DNA from: Pararhodonellum marinum
Lineage (GTDB): Bacteria; Bacteroidota; Bacteroidia; Cytophagales; Cyclobacteriaceae
Direction: 5' to 3'
DNA: 64,000 nucleotides
NCBI RefSeq assembly: GCF_015354735.1
Contig: NZ_JACEFJ010000001.1
Coordinates: 434,001 to 498,000, forward strand
Part shown: positions 58,536 through 64,000 of the stretch, in pieces
Position numbering within the stretch: position 1 is the first letter of the stretch
Layout: each line of letters begins with the position of its first letter
Notes under the pieces: model-generated
The model's input: only the letters and a program-made list of their open reading frames with translations
Told to the model about the DNA's origin: nothing
The model's database searches: none
Position numbers and translations under genes: made by a program

Positions 58536-59303
58536 ATGTTTCTAGACCATAATCTTCGATTCCTAAGAAAACAAAAGGGCTGGACCCAGCAGGACCTTGC
58601 GGATCAGCTGGCCGTGCAACGGACCATGATCTCGGCCTATGAGGACGGCCGGTCAGAACCCAAGCTCTCCACCCTGAAGCTGTTGGGCCAGCTGTTTTCC
58701 ATTAGCATAGACGAACTCCTCCACCATGACATCGAAAAGTCCGGCCGCAAGGTGGTGCAGGACAAAGACATCCGGGTGCTGACCGTTTCGGTGGATCAGG
58801 AGGGGGAGGAAAACATCACCTTTGTCAAGCAAAAAGCCTCCGCAGGTTACCTCAACGGTTTTGCCGATCCGGAGTACATGGAGTCCCTGCCGCAGTTTAA
58901 CCTGCCCCACCTCTCGCGCTCGGCCACGTATCGGGCGTTTGAGATCTCGGGGGACAGCATGTTGCCCCTTGTGGCGGGTACCATCATCATCGGCGCCTAT
59001 GTGGATCAGCTCAAAGCCATAAAAAGCGGAAAAACCTATGTCCTGGTCACCGCCTCGGAAGGGGTGGTCTACAAGCGGGTATTCAATTACCTAGACGAAA
59101 ACGGCAAGCTCTACCTCGTCTCTGACAACGAACTGTACAAACCCTATGAAATCAGGGGTGAGGAGGTCATGGAAATCTGGGAAGCCAAGGCCTTTATCAG
59201 CACCGACTTCCCCAACCCAAAAGACAAAATCAACCCCGTCACCCTCGAAGACATTTCCAACATGATCGTGGAACTGAGGAGGGATATTGTAAAGTTGAAA
59301 TAG
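58536..59303 (+). CDS. XRE helix-turn-helix / peptidase S24 (LexA-type) repressor
   Basis: A 255-aa regulator from ATG 58536. The N-terminal Cro/CI-type HTH is LRFLRKQKGWTQQDLADQLA, then VQRTMISAYEDGRSEPKLST. After a linker comes an S24 domain with the catalytic Ser in FEISGDSMLPLVAGTIIIGA and the Lys in VLVTASEGVVYKRV. Such proteins repress until RecA-stimulated self-cleavage. An Ala-Gly bond in QKASAGYLNG (near residue 100) is a possible cleavage site. Bases are visibly more GC-rich than in genes at 37-46 kb. No lexA-controlled repair genes follow; a repeat array does. Confidence 0.85.
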   Translation: MFLDHNLRFLRKQKGWTQQDLADQLAVQRTMISAYEDGRSEPKLSTLKLLGQLFSISIDELLHHDIEKSGRKVVQDKDIRVLTVSVDQEGEENITFVKQKASAGYLNGFADPEYMESLPQFNLPHLSRSATYRAFEISGDSMLPLVAGTIIIGAYVDQLKAIKSGKTYVLVTASEGVVYKRVFNYLDENGKLYLVSDNELYKPYEIRGEEVMEIWEAKAFISTDFPNPKDKINPVTLEDISNMIVELRRDIVKLK

Positions 59304-59308
59304 TATAA

Positions 59309-59328
59309 ACCATATAAGGGATATAAGG
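59309..59328. repeat. Single arm of the 63-kb hairpin repeat
   Basis: ACCATATAAGGGATATAAGG, starting 6 bp after the S24 repressor stop, is identical to the exact complement of the 20-nt left arm of the 63-kb repeat hairpins. The other arm is absent here. Confidence 0.7.
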
Positions 59329-59478
59329 ATGTTGAAGGTAGAGTTGGGAAAACAGAGCACTGAAATACAGAAGAACAGAAAATGCTGAAAGCCCGAACCT
59401 CAAAGGTGAAAGCCAGAAGAGCTCAAAGCCTGAAGCTGAAAGTTGGGAAAATCGGACATGAGAAAGATCTTCGCCATT

Positions 59479-60309
59479 TGGAAAACTGCCTCCCTTTTAC
59501 CGTCACTCTGAGCGGAGCGAAGCCTGCCTGCCGGAGTCAGGAGTCTACGAAATTTCGGAGAGATGCCTGCCCGAATGTACAGGCGGGCTTTGGTAGGCTC
59601 AACGAGTGACGAATGATGAATTAGGTCGAGAGAAAGATCGTTCTACAGACTGCGCGGTGGGTCGCCGGAAAACCGAGGGTGCGTTGGGCCTTGTGGGCTG
59701 AAGGTTTTTTCCCGGCTTGACTTTTTTGTTACTTTTTGGGTCAAGCCAAAAAGTAAGAGGAAACATGAATTCAAAAATCAATTCAAGAAAGCCATTAAAA
59801 ATCCGGTCTTTGATCCAATTCTTGGAAATGTGGAAAACTGCCGCCCTATTATCGTCATTCTGAGCGGAGCCTGCCCGCCAAAGGAGGGAGTCTTCGAAAT
59901 TTCGGAGAGTTGCCTGCCCGAAATTTCGGAGAGATGCCTGCCCGAAAGTCAGGCGGGCCTGCCCGAATGTACAGGCGGGCTTTGGTAGGCTCAACGAATG
60001 ACGAATGATGAATTAGGTCGAGAGAAAGATCGTTCTTCAGACTGCGCGGTGGGTCGCCGGAAAACCGAGGGTGCGTTGGGCCTTGTGGGCTGAAGGTTTT
60101 TTCCCGGCTTGACTTTTTTGTTACTTTTTGGGTCAAGCCAAAAAGTAAGAGGAAACATGAATTCAAAAATCAATTCAAGAAAGCCATTAAAAATCCGGTC
60201 TTTGATCCAATTCTTGGAAATGTGGAAAACTGCCGCCCTATTATCGTCATTCTGTGCGGAGCCTGCCCGCCAAAGGAGGGAGTCTTCGAAATTTCGGAGA
60301 GATGCCTGA
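59479..60309. repeat. Tandem repeat with 352- and 392-bp units
   Basis: Each unit begins TGGAAAACTGCC (59479, 59831, partial at 60223). It includes a GTCATTCTGAGCGGAG block, the hairpin word GCCTGCCCGAATGTACAGGC, the 25-bp core, and TTACTTTTTGGGTCAAGCCA, which forms an inverted repeat with the following AAAAAGTAA. Unit 2 is 40 bp longer because of extra copies of the word around AAATTTCGGAGAG. Units are almost identical outside that, which points to recent duplication. Several short ORFs fall in the array on both strands, but they mirror one another between units and are not genes. Confidence 0.8.
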
Positions 60310-60333
60310 TTTTATCCCTTAAAACTCCTATGC

Positions 60334-60386
60334 CCTTATATCCCTTATATGGTAAAAAAAATTAAAACCATATAAGGGATTTAAGG
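60334..60386. repeat. Isolated copy of the 63-kb hairpin
   Basis: The left arm CCTTATATCCCTTATATGGT (60334-60353) and right arm ACCATATAAGGGATTTAAGG (60367-60386) pair at 19 of 20 positions around a 13-nt A-rich loop. The AAAACTCCTATG before it matches the units at 63 kb. It lies just before the AEC transporter stop. Confidence 0.8.
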
Positions 60387-60420
60387 AGATGTAAGAAAGA
60401 TTTTTAGGCCTCTATTTTGG

Positions 60421-61536
60421 TTAAAGCCCATTTACTCTGCGCAGGACTTCGGGAATGCCCGATTGCAGCCATCTGATTAGAATGGACAAAGTGCCCAGCA
60501 ACAACATCACAAATCCCACCCCCACCAGCAGGGTGGGAGAGGCAAAGGTTTCGCCAAATGAAAAAACCAACAGCATGATCAGCGTGGAAAAGGGCAGGGA
60601 AACGGCCAGCATATTGACCGCCAGTTCCAGATCAAAGGTGCTTTTGTTTTTGGCAGTGCCCAGCTTTTTTTCCAATCCGGCTATGGCCGACATATGGGCA
60701 AAGGGCCAAAAGCTGATCGCACTCTGAGGAAAGACCACCAAAAGCAAGATCCCGGCAGCCGGCAATCCGGGCATCAGCAGGATAAATGCCGCGCTGATCC
60801 AAAAGGTCAAACCGGAGCGAACCAGCAGCAAACCGGTGATTTTCCCGATCTGTTTCCAGTTGAACACCACCGCCAAGCCGATATAAATCAGTACCAAAGG
60901 GGTCATCAGATAACTTAGGTTTAGGATGGCAGCAGAAAGAAAAGGAGGGAGGTCATCCATATGGATCCCCAAAGTCAGCAAGACCAAAGCCAGGAAAATG
61001 ACCAGGTTGATGGGTTCGTTGATCAGACTGAGCATCAGGGATTTCATCTTTTCGGTTTTTCCGGTTTTTAGTCCGGGGTGGTTTTTCAGAAACCAACTCA
61101 TGGCAAGCAGGTAGGCCATGATCAGGACAAAGACCTTGTTGCCGATATCTGCCAAAGCCCCCCAGGCCAAAGCATCATCTCCCAGGTATTCGATCAAAAA
61201 GGGAAAGCAGGACAGCCCGGGAGCCAGTGAGGGGAAGAGCAAAAGGTAGGTCCGGTACTTGGGATGGTCCTTTTCTAAGCCAAAAAAGGGCAGGATTAAA
61301 CGGAGAATCAGGTACAGCAGGCCATTGAAAGCCAGGGCCATCAGCGGCAAATAGAAAAGGTCGTCATGTACCTCCGCCTTGAGTAGGGCCACAAAAATGA
61401 TGGCAGGCAAGGCCACGGTCAGGATCAGGGTTTTCAGCCCTTTGAGCTGTGCGGGATCACTGAGCTTTTTGCGCAACAGCAATCCAATCACCAAAAGTAA
61501 AAGTAAAGCAAGCGTCTTTTGAACGGCCATATGCAT
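60421..61536 (-). CDS. AEC-family (auxin efflux carrier-like) transporter
   Basis: A 371-aa inner-membrane transporter from ATG 61536 (MHMAVQKTLALLLLLVIGLL); an upstream TTG at 61560 is unlikely to be used. About ten membrane helices in two inverted halves, with glycine/proline-rich breaks such as PSLAPGLSCFPF and LVVFPQSAISFWPFAHMSAI. The AEC family exports or imports organic acids, auxin-like or malate-like molecules. Substrate unknown. It is 47 bp downstream of the exported aminotransferase on the same strand, so the two are probably one operon. Confidence 0.82.
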   Translation of the reverse strand: MHMAVQKTLALLLLLVIGLLLRKKLSDPAQLKGLKTLILTVALPAIIFVALLKAEVHDDLFYLPLMALAFNGLLYLILRLILPFFGLEKDHPKYRTYLLLFPSLAPGLSCFPFLIEYLGDDALAWGALADIGNKVFVLIMAYLLAMSWFLKNHPGLKTGKTEKMKSLMLSLINEPINLVIFLALVLLTLGIHMDDLPPFLSAAILNLSYLMTPLVLIYIGLAVVFNWKQIGKITGLLLVRSGLTFWISAAFILLMPGLPAAGILLLVVFPQSAISFWPFAHMSAIAGLEKKLGTAKNKSTFDLELAVNMLAVSLPFSTLIMLLVFSFGETFASPTLLVGVGFVMLLLGTLSILIRWLQSGIPEVLRRVNGL

Positions 61537-61583
61537 AGGGATTCCATTGATTAAGTTCAAAAGGCAGTTTTGGGCGGGTAATT

Positions 61584-62753
61584 TTAGGCCTGTGTGGTCT
61601 TAAGGGCTTCGATAAAATATTGCATCTCTTTCAGAGTGCCCATGCTGACCCTACACCAGTCCTGATCATCGATCTCATAGACCCTGATGCCGACTCCCTG
61701 ATCCATCATGGTTTGGGCAAAGGCCTTCCCGGCTGTTTGGATGGGGAAAATCATAAAACTGGTATGGGAAGGGATCTCCTGAAATCCCAGCGCATGCAGT
61801 TGTTCGGAGGTGTAGGCTCGGGAAGTTCTGTTCCACTCTCGGCAGTTGGCCACAAAGGCCTCATCCTGATAACTGGCAATGGCACCTTTCAGCGAGGTGA
61901 CACAGAGCCCCATGGTGCTTCTGACCAATTGGGTGACCGAGGCAACCCTTTCCGGTGTCGCCACCATATAGCCAATCCTCAGGCCTGCCATGCCATGGAT
62001 TTTGGAGAAAGTCCGGGCCACAATGACATCATGCCCCTTGGCAACCAAATCCACCATGGACTGTTCCATGGGATTGTCCATAAATTCCAGGTAGGCCTCA
62101 TCCACAAAAACAGGTGATTTTTGGGAGGCGCTTTTACAAAAACTCCTTAAGGCCACCGCATCTGTGACCGAACCCATGGGGTTGTTGGGGTTGCAGACAT
62201 AAATCAACCTCGTGTCTGAGGTGATGGCGGCTTTCATCCCCTGCAGGTCATGGCTGTGGTCTTCCAACAAAGGAACTGCCTGCCAGGTAGCCCCCACGGC
62301 CTGCGCAGTATTGACAAGGGACATGTAGGAAGGATCGGCGGAGATCACCTGTCCACCCTTTCTGCAGAGGGCGATGGCTGTTTTTTCCAGCAGATCTGTG
62401 GAACCTGGTCCCAGCATGATGCAATCTTTGCTTACGCCTTCCTTCTCTGCGATCAGGTCAATCAGATAGGCCGCATCCCCATGCCCATACCGGTTGCCTT
62501 CAGCCACAGCAGCTGCGATGGCTTTTTGGGCTTTTTCGGAGGGACCAAATGGATTTTCATTGGCCAAAAGCCTTGCCCGCATGGGTACTTTGTTGAAGTG
62601 CCCTGGATTAAGTTCCACCAAGCGGCTTTGGCTGCTTATTTTGGACAGGGCGGCCGTTTCCATGGAATCCGCAAAGCCTTTGGTCAACAAAGACAGTCCT
62701 CCCATCCCCAACAGGCTGGACTTGATCCATTTTCTTCTATTCAGATTTTTCAT
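61584..62753 (-). CDS. Tat-exported aminotransferase (histidinol-phosphate aminotransferase-like)
   Basis: A 389-aa class I/II PLP-dependent aminotransferase. The N-terminus is a twin-arginine signal (MKNLNRRKWIKSSLLGMGGL), so a folded PLP enzyme is exported. Core motifs include LLANENPFGPSEKAQKAIAA, the PLP-site LGPGSTDLLEK, the aspartate region VFVDEAYLEFMDN, and the Schiff-base Lys in ARTFSKIHGMAGLRIGYMV. The active site looks complete. The closest named family is HisC, but no other his genes are present and the enzyme is periplasmic, so histidine synthesis is unlikely. Confidence 0.85.
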   Translation of the reverse strand: MKNLNRRKWIKSSLLGMGGLSLLTKGFADSMETAALSKISSQSRLVELNPGHFNKVPMRARLLANENPFGPSEKAQKAIAAAVAEGNRYGHGDAAYLIDLIAEKEGVSKDCIMLGPGSTDLLEKTAIALCRKGGQVISADPSYMSLVNTAQAVGATWQAVPLLEDHSHDLQGMKAAITSDTRLIYVCNPNNPMGSVTDAVALRSFCKSASQKSPVFVDEAYLEFMDNPMEQSMVDLVAKGHDVIVARTFSKIHGMAGLRIGYMVATPERVASVTQLVRSTMGLCVTSLKGAIASYQDEAFVANCREWNRTSRAYTSEQLHALGFQEIPSHTSFMIFPIQTAGKAFAQTMMDQGVGIRVYEIDDQDWCRVSMGTLKEMQYFIEALKTTQA

Positions 62754-62990
62754 GATCGTATATCAGATTTCCTATGCATTAAATTTAAACCATTTTTATT
62801 GAAAAAAGTGTAAAAATTTATATAGTTGGTTAAAAAATAGATCAATGATTGATTAAAATGTATAAGTTGGCTGATAATAGGTTTGAATTTTTTGTAGAAG
62901 ACGGAAGTTAGGAGGGGAAGTCGGGAGATGGAAGATGCCCTTTTTATAGTCACTCTGAGGGGAGCGAAGCGTCTTCGTTGTTCCGGAGAG

Positions 62991-63780
62991 ATGCCCAAAT
63001 ATCCCTTTTATGGTAATAAAAATTAAAACCATATAAGGGATTTAAGAATATTTAAGTTAGATTTTTGAGGCATTTCTGAGGATCTTTTTTGGCGAAAGCT
63101 GGAAGATTTGGATTTACGATTTATGGGTTGGGAATGTTGAATGATGAATTTTTGAATAAGTTCGAAATACAAAAACTACTATGCCCTTATATCCCTTATA
63201 TGGTGAAAAATATAAAACCATATAAGGGATTTAAGGATCTATAAGTTAGATTTTTGAGGCATTTCTGCGGATCTGTTTTGGCGAAAGCTGAAAGATTTGG
63301 GATTTACGATTTACGGGTTGGGAATGTTGAATGATGAATTTTTGAATAAGTTCGAAATACAAAAACTCCTATGCCCTTATATCCCTTATATGGTGAAAAA
63401 TATAAAACCATATAAGGGATTTAAGGATCTATAAGTTAGATTTTTGAGGCATTTCTACGGATCTTTTTTGGCTAAAGCTGAAAGATTTGGGATTTACGGT
63501 TTACGGGTTGGGAATGTTGAATGATGAATTTTTGAATAAGTTCGAAAGACTAAAACTCCTATGCCCTTATATTCTTTATATGGTGAAAAATATAAAACCA
63601 TATAAGGGATTTAAGAATATATAAGTTAGATTTTTGAGACATTTCTGCGGATCTTTTTTGGCGAAAGCTGAAAGATTTGGGATTTACGATTTACGGGTTG
63701 GGAATGTTGAATGATGAATTTTTGAATAAGTTCGAAATACAAAAACTACTATGCCCTTATATTCTTTATATGGTTTAAAA
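62991..63780. repeat. Regular 190-bp tandem array with a hairpin in each unit
   Basis: The word ATGCCCTTAT starts at 63181, 63371, 63561 and 63751 (exactly 190 bp apart); a degraded first copy starts at 62991. In each unit CCTTATATCCCTTATATGGT faces ACCATATAAGGGATTTAAGG around a 12-nt AT loop (63185-63236 in the first clear unit). Later units have drifted (TATTCTTTATATGG). Between hairpins the unit has TTAGATTTTTGAGGCATTTC, GGCGAAAGCTGAAAGATTTG, the word GGGATTTACGATTTACGGGT, and TTGAATGATGAATTTTTGAA. There is no coding signal and there are no variable spacers. Confidence 0.9.
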
Positions 63781-63791
63781 AAAATCGAAAC

Positions 63792-64000
63792 CTAAAAACT
63801 AACCGAACTGGACAAGGTGATAGAAAAATTATCCTGATTCCTGGGGTGGGCATAAGGGCCATAACGATAATACAATCCAATCCCCCATCCCTGCCGCTGA
63901 AATCCGGACCTAAACTTAAGCAGATTGGTGAGTTCCACCCCCGTTTCCCAAAAACCCCTTTCCATCGTATTAAAACTCACAAAATCATACCGCTCGGGTT
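63792..64000 (-). CDS. C-terminus of a DUF5686-like outer-membrane protein (5' partial)
   Basis: The last 69 codons of a protein whose start is outside the window; the frame is open to base 64000. It reads PERYDFVSFNTMERGFWETG and later LLKFRSGFQRQGWGIGLYYR, then YGPYAHPRNQDNFSITLSS, ending SVSF. This matches the C-terminal barrel strand and GxYYRYGPY-type motif of DUF5686/carboxypeptidase-regulatory-like outer-membrane proteins. The terminal Phe suits an outer-membrane barrel. Confidence 0.65.
   Translation of the reverse strand, partial: PERYDFVSFNTMERGFWETGVELTNLLKFRSGFQRQGWGIGLYYRYGPYAHPRNQDNFSITLSSSVSF

Noticed and set aside
59599-60173. Several 60-130 aa ORFs in the 59.5-60.3 kb array
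   Set aside because: They repeat between tandem units and consist of translated repeat words (for example FGQARLTFGQASLRNFGQ), so they are not genes.
62991-63780. Possible CRISPR array
   Set aside because: The unit is 190 bp and uniform, with no short repeat/variable spacer alternation and no cas genes nearby.

Overview
The window looks like a chromosomal segment of a member of the Bacteroidota, most likely an aerobic Cytophagia/Cyclobacteriaceae-type bacterium. The inference rests on gene content: a fused phosphoserine phosphatase/3-phosphoglycerate dehydrogenase, DUF4920, DUF983, DUF2490 and DUF5686-type proteins, GH95 and GH78 exo-glycosidases, a Tat-type Gfo/Idh/MocA oxidoreductase, one Bacteroidetes-style promoter (TTG plus TAnnTTTG), and intergenic repeats of a type I associate with this phylum. 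No plasmid, phage or CRISPR genes are seen. The only mobile-element trace is an IS21-like end without a transposase.

Layout. 1-7 kb: 3' part of an AsmA-like protein, a repeat-filled gap, the fused serine biosynthesis gene, a small cluster (DUF4920 lipoprotein, 69-aa protein, DUF983 protein) and glutaminase. 7-15 kb: an outer-membrane protein, a minus-strand housekeeping group (prs, rplY, pth, thiamine-binding protein), a DUF481 protein and a large MscS-type channel. 15.4-20.3 kb: tRNA-Gln with a hairpin on each side, purL and an alpha/beta hydrolase. 20.5-27.1 kb: a complete TetR-TolC-adaptor-RND efflux operon ending in a strong terminator. 27.4-37.4 kb: GH95 glycosidase, TlpA-like thioredoxin, two outer-membrane proteins, a small membrane protein, tex, a Gfo/Idh/MocA oxidoreductase and a VOC protein. 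37.4-46.8 kb: a region with signs of decay. It holds two genes each broken by one in-frame stop (TAG, TGA) and a frameshifted protein relic, among an intact class III cyclase, a SnoaL-like protein and a GH78 rhamnosidase. 47-57 kb: two serine beta-lactamase-like hydrolases, a GH68 fructosyltransferase (levansucrase-like) lipoprotein, an SDR/aldehyde dehydrogenase operon, a nitrilase-family amidase and the IS21-like end. 57-64 kb: small membrane protein, NERD protein, an 85-aa protein paired with an XRE/S24 repressor, an AEC transporter paired with a Tat-exported aminotransferase, and the C-terminus of a DUF5686-type protein.

The most unusual feature is the intergenic DNA. Six gaps (about 2.1-2.5, 27.2-27.4, 47.0-47.8, 49.6-50.0, 59.3-60.4 and 62.9-63.8 kb) share a vocabulary of short words and palindromes. 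Three of them have grown into tandem arrays: units of 325 and 311 bp at 47 kb, 352 and 392 bp at 59.5 kb, and a regular 190-bp array at 63 kb in which each unit carries a hairpin with 20-nt arms. The same hairpin occurs alone at 60.3 kb, and one arm of it directly follows the S24 repressor gene. An exact 25-bp core is shared, inverted, between the 46.9 kb and 59.7/60.1 kb loci.

No complete, obviously new multi-gene system was found. The best leads are the repeat families, the two nonsense-interrupted genes, the Tat-exported aminotransferase with its AEC transporter, and the orphan GH68 enzyme. All family assignments come from reading motifs by eye; no database search was run.
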